DNA from: Peptoniphilus vaginalis
GTDB lineage: Bacteria > Bacillota > Clostridia > Tissierellales > Peptoniphilaceae
Length of the DNA stretch: 64,000 bases
Assembly (NCBI RefSeq): GCF_900176605.1
Contig: NZ_FXLP01000002.1
Coordinates: 1-64,000, forward strand
Direction of reading: 5' to 3'
Part shown: positions 16,151 through 25,861 of the stretch, in pieces
Numbering within the stretch: the stretch's first letter is position 1
Layout: each line of letters starts with the position of its first letter
Notes under the pieces: generated by a model
The model's database searches: none
What the model saw: the letters and a program-made list of their open reading frames with translations, nothing else
Told to the model about the DNA's origin: nothing
Translations under genes and position numbers: made by a program

Positions 16151-16372
16151 AGAAAAAAATTTTCTTAAGTAATTTATGCTTAATTTATTAAAAACTATAT
16201 TTTAATAAGTTGGATGGCTTAAAATAGTCAATAAGTCTTGCTATATTAGTGGAAAAGGTTTATTATGTGAGTATATTGAGGCTTTAGTGCTTTAAGGCAA
16301 TTATTATAATATTTTTAAATTTAGAAAGTACTAATTTTAAGTTAAGCTTAAGATTAAATTTTAGGAGGATTT

Positions 16373-19300
16373 ATGAAAAGAAAATTAGCTTTCTTATTGG
16401 CAATACTCATGATTCTACCAAGTTTTTCAGAAATTGGGTATGCCTTAAGTTTTAAGGATGAGGAAACCAATAAGAGACAAGAAAATTTTATTGACCAAAA
16501 ATTTTCCTTGAGGGAGGAGAATTTTGGACAAAGTTTACAAGCACGAAAACTTGATGAAGGAAAAAATTTAGGAGAGGATAGGTCTGCTACAAGGAATGCA
16601 CCAGCGGACAATGATGAATTTACTGCTATTGTGGAAGAAGCACAAGGAGAAAATATAATAAAGCGTTCCAATAAAGTAGGAAACTTTACAATTGTCTTTC
16701 CAGCTATGAGTTTAAAAACTTCAAAGGACTTAGACAAAACCTATCAAATAAGTCTTGCTAATGCAAGTATAGTAAAAAGTATAAATGACAAAGATATTGA
16801 AAATCTTACAGCCAATGATTCGATTATGTCTGTAGAGATTAGGGATAGGACGACTAATTTAAATGTAGGAACTGTAAAGGTTGTAAAAGAAAATGGAAAT
16901 ATTGTTGTTAAATACATTTTTGATAAAAATGCTGCTGAAGTTACCTACAATACAGGTAGATTAAGTCTGGATCTTGAAACTAAGGAAACTAATGATGAGT
17001 CTTATACCCTTTTTCCTGAGTCTTCTGATAAAGTTAAAGTAAGTGTTGATTTTTATGGTTTTAATTTATCAGATCCTACTTATACAGGAGATAAAAAATC
17101 AGCGACAGTAAAAGTAAGTAAAAAAAGTGGTTATAAGCTTGGAGAAATAAAAGATGTTAGTGGATTTCCATCTAATGTTGAACATACAAATAATGGAAAC
17201 ATACACACATTTAAGTTAAAATCAGGGGACTATGCAAGCTTTAATGCAACTTTTTCTGATGGCACAGGAAGTCAGCAAAAACCAATAGAATTGGGTGTAA
17301 ATCCTGACACTAAACCTGCTTATACTCCAGACATTACTCCAAAATTTGAAATAGATGGGGATAAGTTACTTGCCAGCGTAACCTTGACAAAGGATACAAA
17401 AGTAGGGGCACCAGACCTTCCTGATACTATAGATATAACTTCTTTTACCCTAACTAATGGCGCAAGTAAAACTATTCCAGAGTCTGAACAAATTAAGTTT
17501 AAGGAAGATGGACCTATAGAAACTAAAGATAATGGAGTTTCATATAATTTAAAAGAAGAGGTTAAGTTAACTGGGGAAGGAAATAAAGATAAAAAAACTT
17601 ATAAACTTGAAATTCCCGTAGATAAATGGATGACCTTTAAAAATGACTACAAATATTTAAAGGCAAGTTGGAATTTTAAGTACAATTATGGCGAAGATAA
17701 AACAAAGGATGTTTCTGACAGTATTATATTTCCAGAAGAAAAGATTGCCTTAACCCATAGTGCAAAAGTTGCACCTTCAGCAGACACTGGCGAAAACTTT
17801 CTATATGAGAGCTTAGAAATTCGTCCGGCGAATGGTAAAAATCTTCCTGATGGATTTAAGATAAAAATTTCTGACAGGGAGGTTCTTTTCCCTGAAAATG
17901 TAAAGTCAAATAATAAATTTGAACTTTCAGGAGAGGGTGTTGAGAAAAAAAATCCTTGGATAGGTTATGACATTAAAGGCGACAAAGAATACACTTATAA
18001 TGGTGGCGATAAAAAGTATCAAATTGTAAAAGTTAATGATAAAGACGGAAAATTCCATTATAAAATCGAGTGGAAGACAAAAGTGAATAAGCTACCAAAC
18101 AACTATTGGTTATATGCCAATCCAGGAGCAAGATCAAAGACAAAGATCACTTACACCTATGAAGGGAAAACTATAACAACTACAACAGATGAAAAAATCC
18201 CCTTCTTCAAAATCGTTAAAAAGCCTTCAGATAAGCTTCAAATCGCTCAAGAAACTAACGATAAGGGTGAGAGAATTACAACATGGGCAATAGTATTTAA
18301 CAGGGATCACAAAAGGAAAGCTGTTACGGAAGTTTCCGATACTTTAAGACATGGTACTTATATAGAAGATTCTCTTAAATACTATTTTATTAAACCGAAT
18401 GAAGAGATCCCAAATAATGGTAAAGATATTAATAATTTGTTAAAAAGAAAAACTTCTAATGATGTGGCAAGGGATGCAAATTCTGCCAAGCCTTTCTACA
18501 CAATTACTAAGGATGTAGAAGAAGGTAAGGAGCGTTTTGTAATTAAGTTTGGTGACCATTCCAATATTTTAAGAAAAAAAATAGAAGGAATTAATGCTAA
18601 GTATTCTAACTACACCACAGATAAAGAACAAGAATCTAAGAGGAACGTTGAAATTATTCATTATATTTTTCCAGATTATGTATATAAAGAAAGAGAAGCT
18701 GGCACAGTAATAACTTCAAAGGGAAATTATTTTAATGATACAAATCAAGAGGATAGCAAGAGGAATTTTCCAAATTTGTCAGACTTTAAGATAGATATAT
18801 CTGGTGGAACAGCGGATATACCCTTCACATCTTTGATCGATTCTTATGTCACTCTTAAAAAAGCAAAGGCAGGTCCTGATGATAAATTGGCTTACTATCT
18901 TTTAGATGAAAAGGAAGAAGAAAAAAGTGATGCCCTTATTATCACTTATAAAACCAAGTCTGACACTAAGCCGGAAGACAACCAATTTGAGTCAAAATGG
19001 TTCAGCGAATTTCCTAATGTTACAATTATCGAACTAAATAAAGATAAAAAGCTTGATGGTCCAGATGGTTCAGACGTATATCCACAATTGAGAATTACAG
19101 GTCCCGATACTGAAGATGAAACAGGAGAAAAAAAAGAAACTAATGAGCAAGAAGGTCTTTATCCAGTAGCTAAGTACTCCTTTATTGATGATGATATGAC
19201 ACAAATAAAAAACGGAGTCTTGGCAAATATAAAGGGATCTTACTGTGAAGAAATAGATATTTCTGATGAAGCTCTTATGACTAATGGAGAGATAGGAGAT

Positions 19301-22300
19301 AAGTACACCGATCTTAAACTTGTAAGATTTAAACTTGATGACTTTGACGCTGAAATTTCTAAATTGAAAAAAGAGAAGACTAAAGAAGAAAGTGAAAGTG
19401 ATGAGGCTTATAATAAGAGAATTTATGATATTTTTATTGAAAAGTATGTAAAAGGAAATGTAGGAACCCTAAAAGGGGAAGAAGTTAAGTTCACACCTTC
19501 TAACGACAATAAGAGTATCAATTTTAAAACTGGTGTAAATGAAAATAACTTTAAAGACAATCATTATGTATATCTTTTCACCTACAATATGGATGCATCT
19601 TATGCATTTAACAAATCAGGAGAAGAAAAGGCAACTATCAATAACACAGCAAGTGTTAAATATGATAAGGGAATGACGCTTAAAGCTGAATCGAAAATTG
19701 AAAAACCTGATTTCTTGACAAAGGAAGATATTACTTCTGAAGCTGAACCTAAAACTTCAGGAGTAAAAACCTACAGACTTAGTTTTGACCTTTCAAAATA
19801 CCAATTGAAAGATATGAGTCAAATTAAAATTACCGATAGCTTTGGTGATAATGACGAATTTGTAGAAATCACAAAAGAGGAATTAAAGGGTCCATTAAGA
19901 GCTAAAACAGACCCAACAGCTGCCGACGAATATGAAAATGCTCCAGAAGGACTTACGATTCTAAGAGATGGCAAAGTATTCACTGTAAAAAGTGATAAGG
20001 ATCTTTCAGGTAAAAAGTTTACAATTATCTACAGTGTTAAAATGGATCTTTCAAAAATCTATGATGGGGGACAAGGAGATAAGGAAATAACAAATACTGC
20101 AAGTGCAGTAATTGAAAATAAGAACACTCCTCCTCAAACCATTAAAGAATCTGCCAGTGCGACAACAGAAGTTCAATATGGAGAGTTTTTGAAAAAATCA
20201 GTTGATAAATGGGCAGATAATGCAAATAATAATGAAATTAAGGAGTTTAAAAAATCAACAAAAAGACACTACAAATTGACATTTTCTTTAAAGAATAAGG
20301 AATTTTTAAAAAACGCCAAGACCCTTGAGGTTAAGGATACTTTTTCTGATTACCACGATTTAGTTGAGTATGATGACATTAAGTTAAGTGGTAAGGATAC
20401 AGCAAATTTAAATATGGAAGTTAAATCTAAAGGTGATAAAGAAATTCTATTTGAAGTGACAAAAAATAATGAATCGGCTCAATTCCCTGATGAGTTCGCC
20501 TTAGAATATGATGTAATTTTGAAAAATGCTGAGATAGTAAAAAAAGCTGGTGGCGAAGCAAAAAATAAGGAAGGGGCAAGTCTTACAAATGAAGCCACTG
20601 CTGTATTTACATCTGATAATGCAAGTTATTTGCAAAAAGCAAAGGCTACAACCCTAGTCCTTGCAGGTTCTTTGGAAGTAGAAATTCAAAAGTTCACTAT
20701 AAATCTTGAAAAAGTTTTGCCACAAAGAATTATTGGTAAGGATAAAAGCGATAGTGATATTTATGCACCGCTAGATTATAGTAATATTTCATTCCAACTT
20801 ACAGGAAAATATAAGGTAACTGAAAAAGGAACTGCAGTAGAAAAAGATTATGATTCAAAAAAACTCCAAGTTTCATCTGATGGAACTTTAATCTTAGACA
20901 AGATTCCATTTAATGGCGAATACACTTTAACTGAAACTGTAGATCCAAAATCAGACTACAAGGCTTTGAAAAATCCAGTGAAATTCAAGGTTTCAGCAGA
21001 TGGAAAAGAAATAACATTTGTGAATGGAAGCCTTGAAAAGGATAAAGCTGAAGTCACAAGTATAAATAGTAAAAATTATTCCGGCGATGATTGCATTAAA
21101 GTCAAGTATGATATTAATAAAAATAGCGGTTGGTCCTTCGTTGTAAAAATGGGACTTAAGGTTTATAACGAATTAAAGCCTAATGAAAAGCATACCCTAA
21201 TATTTAGAAAAGTGGATCAAAATGGAAAGCCATTACAAGGTGCTAAATTTAAAATAACTAAGGAAGATGGGACAGATTTATTAGACAATAACAGTAGACC
21301 AGTTTATAAAAGTTCTGATAAAGATGGTATCGTAAAATTTGAAAATCTTTCAAATGGAACTTATAAGGTTGAAGAAACTGAGTATGCACCAGGAAGATAT
21401 AGTGACAAAATGGAACCATTTGAAATAAAGCTTACAAAGGATATGTCGAAAGAGTACAATTATGGCGATGTAGTAAATAAAAAACTAACCCTTCACAACA
21501 TTTCCTTTATAAAAGCAGAAATTCAAAACAAGGGCAAAGAAAATGAAAAGATAAATCCACTTCAAGGTGCAGAGTTTAAACTTATGAAGAAGGGGTCAAG
21601 AGGTGAATTTTTAGTAGATCAAACTGCAACATCAGGAGATGATGGCAAAGTTACTTTTACAAATGTAGCTGGTGGTACCTACAAGATTGAAGAAAGTAAA
21701 GCACCAGTTGGCTATGGCCTTCCTACAAATAGGACAGTCATAAAAGAATTCCAAGTGAAAGAAGATGAAAGCGAGGATTATTACGACTGGTCTAAGGATC
21801 CCGTAACCGAGAAAAAAGTTGTTGAAAATTCAAAAATAAAACACAAAGTTTCCTTTGTTAAGTATAAGGAAGTTTATAAGGGTAAACCTCAACCAATGGA
21901 AGGGGCAATCTTTATTCTTCAAGAAAAGAAGGGCGACAAATTTGAAAGCATTAAAAATGGAGAAGACTTTGTAACTGCAAAATCTGATAATAATGGTTTA
22001 GTAAGTTTTGACAACTTAGACAATAAGCAGTATCAAATTATAGAAGCTCCAGCTGCAAGTGATGATCCAAAGAGTCCAATAAAAGGACCTCTTAATAGCT
22101 TTGCAGACTATGATGTAAATACCAATGTAATTAAAGTTCCTGATCTTACAGAGGCAAGAGATAAGGCATTGGATATAAAATTGTTCACTGATGATGAAAA
22201 AATTATTGGTGATAAAAAAGTTAATAGCGATGAAAAGTTTATTAACTACAAGATGAGAAGGGGCTTCTCCTTTAAAAAACTTGATGAAGCCTTAGATGAA

Positions 22301-23620
22301 AAGGGAAAGCCGAAGGCCATGAAGGGAGTAATCTTTAAGGCCTATCGCAAGGTCGATGGCAAGTTTGAAGATGAAGTCTATAGGTATCTTAACAATTCAA
22401 ACCCTGCAAATCCGGAATTTAAAAATGCAGTTGCTGTTTCTGATGAAAAGGGCGATGTAATTTTTAAGGGTTTTGAAAATGGAACTTACAAAATTGTAGA
22501 AACTAGACTTCCTGGTTACGAAGAAATGTCCTTTGAGATTGAAGTTTCAAAGGATGGTGTGACTTTCCCTAGGGAAATGACTTTTGGTAAGTCAAATATC
22601 GTGAAGAACTCCTATACTCGTCACAATATTTCCTTTAAAAAGGTAGATAGTGCGACAAAAGTAGGTATTGAGGGAGCAGTATTTAAACTTGAAAGGCTAG
22701 AAAAAGACGGAAAATATTCTTTAGTAAAGGATAATTTAAGGTCAAATAGTCAAGGCATAGTAAGTGCAGGACCACTCTTAAATGGTGAATATAAAATAAG
22801 TGAAGTAAAGGCACCTGTAGGATATAGGGAAAGTGATTTGACCTTCAATTTCAAACTTTCAGATTCAGATTTGAAAGATATTTATCTAAAGAATGTTGAG
22901 AATGAAAGCTTGCCTAAATATTATTCTTCAGGCTCTAATAACAAGGGAAATCTACTAAACAAAAAGGATCACTATGCGTATATGTATGGTTATCCAGATA
23001 ATACTTTTAGACCAAGTAGATCAATGACAAGGGCAGAAGCTACTGCTATGTTTGGTCGTCTACTTTTGAAAAGACCAACTAAGTCTAATGAATTTAAAAA
23101 GATTTATTCTGATGTAAATAAGGATGACTGGTACGCAAGTGCAGTAACTATTATGACTGAGCTTAATATTGTAAAGGGTTATGAGGACGGCTCTTTTAAA
23201 CCAAATGATCCTATTACTAGGGCGGAATTCGCAACTATGGCAAGTCAATTTGATAAGTTAAGTGGTGGTAGTCTTAACTTTACTGATGTGAATACTTCTC
23301 ACTGGGCTTATTCTTATATTGCATCAGCCTATAACAAGGGTTGGATAAGTGGTTATCCTGATGGAAGCTTTAAACCTGAAAAGAGTATTTCAAGAGAAGA
23401 GGTTGTATCAATAACCAATAGAATGTTAGATCGCAAGTGTGATTTAGATTTTGTTAAGAAAAATAAGTCTATCTTAATTATGTTTAAGGATAACCCTGAA
23501 AGCTCATGGTCCTATGGAGATATAATTGAAGCAACTAATGGTCATGAATACCACAGAAAGAATGGAAGCTCAATTGAGGAAGTTTGGGAAAGATTAAATC
23601 ATAAAGAATTTCATGTTTAA
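16373..23620 (+). CDS. Giant SLH-anchored surface adhesin with SpaA/Cna-B repeats
   Basis: The product is 2415 residues. Residues 1-25 form a signal peptide (KRKLAFLLAILMILPS). A long region to about 1480 has repeated DUF11/isopeptide-like beta domains (for example TASVKYDKG, TASAVIENK). From about 1500 on come Cna-B/SpaA-type units; five begin with a conserved lysine strand: LIFRKVDQNGKPLQGAKF (about 1606), ISFIKAE (1706), VSFVKY (1823), FSFKKLDE (1961) and ISFKKVD (2082), each with a later E such as YKVEETEYAPG. Lys-Asn isopeptide crosslinks within such domains are likely. Three SLH units end the protein (about 2199-2355; MTRAEA, ITRAEF, ISREEV). There is no LPXTG, so anchoring is non-covalent. 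The ATG follows TTAGGAGGA. Confidence 0.92.
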   Translation: MKRKLAFLLAILMILPSFSEIGYALSFKDEETNKRQENFIDQKFSLREENFGQSLQARKLDEGKNLGEDRSATRNAPADNDEFTAIVEEAQGENIIKRSNKVGNFTIVFPAMSLKTSKDLDKTYQISLANASIVKSINDKDIENLTANDSIMSVEIRDRTTNLNVGTVKVVKENGNIVVKYIFDKNAAEVTYNTGRLSLDLETKETNDESYTLFPESSDKVKVSVDFYGFNLSDPTYTGDKKSATVKVSKKSGYKLGEIKDVSGFPSNVEHTNNGNIHTFKLKSGDYASFNATFSDGTGSQQKPIELGVNPDTKPAYTPDITPKFEIDGDKLLASVTLTKDTKVGAPDLPDTIDITSFTLTNGASKTIPESEQIKFKEDGPIETKDNGVSYNLKEEVKLTGEGNKDKKTYKLEIPVDKWMTFKNDYKYLKASWNFKYNYGEDKTKDVSDSIIFPEEKIALTHSAKVAPSADTGENFLYESLEIRPANGKNLPDGFKIKISDREVLFPENVKSNNKFELSGEGVEKKNPWIGYDIKGDKEYTYNGGDKKYQIVKVNDKDGKFHYKIEWKTKVNKLPNNYWLYANPGARSKTKITYTYEGKTITTTTDEKIPFFKIVKKPSDKLQIAQETNDKGERITTWAIVFNRDHKRKAVTEVSDTLRHGTYIEDSLKYYFIKPNEEIPNNGKDINNLLKRKTSNDVARDANSAKPFYTITKDVEEGKERFVIKFGDHSNILRKKIEGINAKYSNYTTDKEQESKRNVEIIHYIFPDYVYKEREAGTVITSKGNYFNDTNQEDSKRNFPNLSDFKIDISGGTADIPFTSLIDSYVTLKKAKAGPDDKLAYYLLDEKEEEKSDALIITYKTKSDTKPEDNQFESKWFSEFPNVTIIELNKDKKLDGPDGSDVYPQLRITGPDTEDETGEKKETNEQEGLYPVAKYSFIDDDMTQIKNGVLANIKGSYCEEIDISDEALMTNGEIGDKYTDLKLVRFKLDDFDAEISKLKKEKTKEESESDEAYNKRIYDIFIEKYVKGNVGTLKGEEVKFTPSNDNKSINFKTGVNENNFKDNHYVYLFTYNMDASYAFNKSGEEKATINNTASVKYDKGMTLKAESKIEKPDFLTKEDITSEAEPKTSGVKTYRLSFDLSKYQLKDMSQIKITDSFGDNDEFVEITKEELKGPLRAKTDPTAADEYENAPEGLTILRDGKVFTVKSDKDLSGKKFTIIYSVKMDLSKIYDGGQGDKEITNTASAVIENKNTPPQTIKESASATTEVQYGEFLKKSVDKWADNANNNEIKEFKKSTKRHYKLTFSLKNKEFLKNAKTLEVKDTFSDYHDLVEYDDIKLSGKDTANLNMEVKSKGDKEILFEVTKNNESAQFPDEFALEYDVILKNAEIVKKAGGEAKNKEGASLTNEATAVFTSDNASYLQKAKATTLVLAGSLEVEIQKFTINLEKVLPQRIIGKDKSDSDIYAPLDYSNISFQLTGKYKVTEKGTAVEKDYDSKKLQVSSDGTLILDKIPFNGEYTLTETVDPKSDYKALKNPVKFKVSADGKEITFVNGSLEKDKAEVTSINSKNYSGDDCIKVKYDINKNSGWSFVVKMGLKVYNELKPNEKHTLIFRKVDQNGKPLQGAKFKITKEDGTDLLDNNSRPVYKSSDKDGIVKFENLSNGTYKVEETEYAPGRYSDKMEPFEIKLTKDMSKEYNYGDVVNKKLTLHNISFIKAEIQNKGKENEKINPLQGAEFKLMKKGSRGEFLVDQTATSGDDGKVTFTNVAGGTYKIEESKAPVGYGLPTNRTVIKEFQVKEDESEDYYDWSKDPVTEKKVVENSKIKHKVSFVKYKEVYKGKPQPMEGAIFILQEKKGDKFESIKNGEDFVTAKSDNNGLVSFDNLDNKQYQIIEAPAASDDPKSPIKGPLNSFADYDVNTNVIKVPDLTEARDKALDIKLFTDDEKIIGDKKVNSDEKFINYKMRRGFSFKKLDEALDEKGKPKAMKGVIFKAYRKVDGKFEDEVYRYLNNSNPANPEFKNAVAVSDEKGDVIFKGFENGTYKIVETRLPGYEEMSFEIEVSKDGVTFPREMTFGKSNIVKNSYTRHNISFKKVDSATKVGIEGAVFKLERLEKDGKYSLVKDNLRSNSQGIVSAGPLLNGEYKISEVKAPVGYRESDLTFNFKLSDSDLKDIYLKNVENESLPKYYSSGSNNKGNLLNKKDHYAYMYGYPDNTFRPSRSMTRAEATAMFGRLLLKRPTKSNEFKKIYSDVNKDDWYASAVTIMTELNIVKGYEDGSFKPNDPITRAEFATMASQFDKLSGGSLNFTDVNTSHWAYSYIASAYNKGWISGYPDGSFKPEKSISREEVVSITNRMLDRKCDLDFVKKNKSILIMFKDNPESSWSYGDIIEATNGHEYHRKNGSSIEEVWERLNHKEFHV

Positions 23621-23674
23621 GATAAGAAAATTATTTTCTTAAATTATTTTTGTAAAACAATTCAAGAAAGGAAA

Positions 23675-23704
23675 GGGAGACCCAGTGAGGTCTCTTTTTC
23701 TTTT
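23675..23704 (+). terminator. Adhesin gene terminator
   Basis: GAGACC, six-base loop, GGTCTC, then TTTTTCTTTT. Confidence 0.85.
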
Positions 23705-23817
23705 GAATTTTTTATTTTTAATTTTGTTTTGCTAATTTATATTTTTCAAATCTTTCTCTACTAAGTAGGTTTTTATTTACTAGAATGATTTCGTGTTATA
23801 ATGTCCTTGGTGAAAAA

Positions 23818-25374
23818 ATGATAATTTTAAGAAATATAAAAATTCCCTATGACAAGGACCAAAAGTTTTTGAGGGAGAAAATTGAAAAGGAAATAAATAA
23901 GAAGGATTTTGACTTTAAGATTCACAAGAAGTCTTTCGATGCCAGGAAGGGTTTAAACTTTGTCTACCAAGTTGTTATTGACTTAGACCTTGATGACATT
24001 GATGTGAAAATTCAAAAGCGACTTAAAAATAATCTTGCGGTCTTTCAAGAGGAGAAGCTTGAAGTTGAAAACAAAAATAAAGTTGAGTCAGCTGTAATTG
24101 TTGGGACTGGTCCTGCAGGACTCTTTGCAGCCTATCTCCTTGCCAAGAAGGGGGTCAAGGTTACCCTAATCGAGAGGGGAAAGGCAGTTGATGAAAGAGT
24201 TGCAGATATTGACCAACTCCACAAGACTGGAGTATTAAATGAAGATTCCAACGTACAATTTGGAGAAGGTGGAGCTGGAACTTTTTCTGATGGAAAGTTA
24301 ACTTCACGCTCCAAGGACAAGAGGATGGGTCACATCTTCGACATCTTTGTGGACCAGGGAGCACCAGAAGATATTCTCTACGAACAAAAGCCCCACATTG
24401 GGACAGACATCTTGCGTGATGTCATAAAAAATATGAGGAAGGAAATAGAAAGCTTAGGTGGTGTCTACCACTTCAGTGAAAAGTTTTTGGACTTTGAACT
24501 TGATGGTGGCAAGATTAGTAAACTTATTACCAATAAGGGCAAGTACCAAGCTGATGCCTACATCTTGGCCCTTGGCAATTCTGCTCGTGATACCTTTAGG
24601 ACCCTAGACAAGTATGGCCTAATTGAGTCCAAGCCCTTTGCAGTTGGTTTTAGGATTGAGCATTTGAGAAGGGACATTGAACTTGCACAATTTGGGGTGA
24701 CATCTGAAAAGCTACCTGCAGCTACTTACCAATTAAATGTTACTGACAAGGACTTTGACCATTCAGTCTATACTTTTTGTATGTGCCCAGGTGGCTATGT
24801 TGTGAACTCCTCTTCCCTTGAGGGACAACTTTGCGTCAATGGTATGTCATACCACGACAGGGATGGCAAGAATTCCAACTCTGCTGTAGTTGCATCTATT
24901 GATGAGAAAATTTACGGCCAGGGCAATCTTGCCGGTATGGACTTTCAAAATATGATTGAGAAAAAGGCGTTTGATCTTGGTGGGGGCAAGGCTCCAGTCC
25001 AAAGACTAAAGGACTTTATGGAGGGAAGAGCTACAGAAAAACTTGGAGAAGTTAGTCCGACTTTTATACCAGGATATGTCTTTGCCGATTTAAATCAAAT
25101 TTATCCAGAGTCTATTAACCAAGCAATAAAGAATGCTCTTAAAGTTATGGACAAGAGGGTCAAGGGTTTTGCCAACGACGATGCGATTTTAACTGGGGTG
25201 GAAACTAGGACTTCTGCTCCAATTAGGATCAAGAGAAGTGACTACAGGACAGAAAAATTTCAAAATCTTTATCCCATTGGCGAGGGAGCAGGTTATTCTG
25301 GTGGAATAATTTCATCTGCCCTTGACGGGATAAAGTGCGCCATAGAAATTTTAGAAGGAGACAAAAAATGTTAA
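23818..25374 (+). CDS. FAD-dependent oxidoreductase (COG2509 type)
   Basis: The product is 518 residues from ATG 23818. An earlier in-frame ATG (23785) is unlikely because a TATAAT box (23797-23802) lies inside that extension. Residues 1-85 form a small alpha/beta N-terminal domain typical of this uncharacterised flavoprotein family. The FAD Rossmann motif follows: AVIVGTGPAGLFAAYLLA and VTLIERGK. GEGGAGTFSDGKL, typical of the family, is present, as is the C-terminal PIGEGAGYSGGI. Substrate and physiological acceptor are unknown. It overlaps trmL by 7 bp and heads a three-gene run. Confidence 0.85.
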   Translation: MIILRNIKIPYDKDQKFLREKIEKEINKKDFDFKIHKKSFDARKGLNFVYQVVIDLDLDDIDVKIQKRLKNNLAVFQEEKLEVENKNKVESAVIVGTGPAGLFAAYLLAKKGVKVTLIERGKAVDERVADIDQLHKTGVLNEDSNVQFGEGGAGTFSDGKLTSRSKDKRMGHIFDIFVDQGAPEDILYEQKPHIGTDILRDVIKNMRKEIESLGGVYHFSEKFLDFELDGGKISKLITNKGKYQADAYILALGNSARDTFRTLDKYGLIESKPFAVGFRIEHLRRDIELAQFGVTSEKLPAATYQLNVTDKDFDHSVYTFCMCPGGYVVNSSSLEGQLCVNGMSYHDRDGKNSNSAVVASIDEKIYGQGNLAGMDFQNMIEKKAFDLGGGKAPVQRLKDFMEGRATEKLGEVSPTFIPGYVFADLNQIYPESINQAIKNALKVMDKRVKGFANDDAILTGVETRTSAPIRIKRSDYRTEKFQNLYPIGEGAGYSGGIISSALDGIKCAIEILEGDKKC

Positions 25375-25832
25375 ACATAGTATTTTACGAACCAGAAATT
25401 CCCTTTAACACAGGTGCCATTGCAAGGACTTGTGGACTTACAAAGACAAGGCTCCACCTCATAAGGCCCCTTGGTTTTTCCGTTGACGACACCCATTTAA
25501 AAAGGGCAGGTCTTGACTACTGGCATCTTGTGGATATTACTTATTACGATTCCTATGATGAACTTGTGGAAAAGTATCCTGACAGGAACTTTTACCTTGC
25601 TTCAACAAAGGCAAAGAAAAAGTACACAGATGTTGAGTATAAGGATGGGGACTTTATAGTTTTCGGACCAGAAACTCGTGGTCTGCCAGAAGATTTAATT
25701 TTTTCAAATTACGACAAGGCCATAAGGATTCCAATGCTAAAGGACTTTGGCAGGAGTCTAAACTTGTCAAACTCTGCAAATATAATTTTATTTGAAGCCC
25801 TAAGACAACTTAATTTTTTAGATTTGGAATAG
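25368..25832 (+). CDS. trmL: tRNA (cytidine(34)-2'-O)-methyltransferase
   Basis: The product is 154 residues from ATG 25368, preceded by AGAAGGAG; this overlaps the stop of the preceding gene. It methylates the 2'-O of the wobble nucleotide of tRNA-Leu in the TrmL/YibK family. SPOUT trefoil-knot motifs are present: FYEPEIPFNTGAIARTC at the N terminus, VFGPETRGLP (SAM loop) and the C-terminal RSLNLSNSANIILFEALRQ. Length matches YibK/TrmL (150-160). Confidence 0.93.
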   Translation: MLNIVFYEPEIPFNTGAIARTCGLTKTRLHLIRPLGFSVDDTHLKRAGLDYWHLVDITYYDSYDELVEKYPDRNFYLASTKAKKKYTDVEYKDGDFIVFGPETRGLPEDLIFSNYDKAIRIPMLKDFGRSLNLSNSANIILFEALRQLNFLDLE

Positions 25833-25861
25833 GTTTAACTTACAAGTAGAAAGGATTTATT

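Noticed and set aside
23785-23817. Longer N terminus for the FAD oxidoreductase
   Set aside because: The extension contains a TATAAT box and lacks a ribosome binding site; the family starts near the later ATG.
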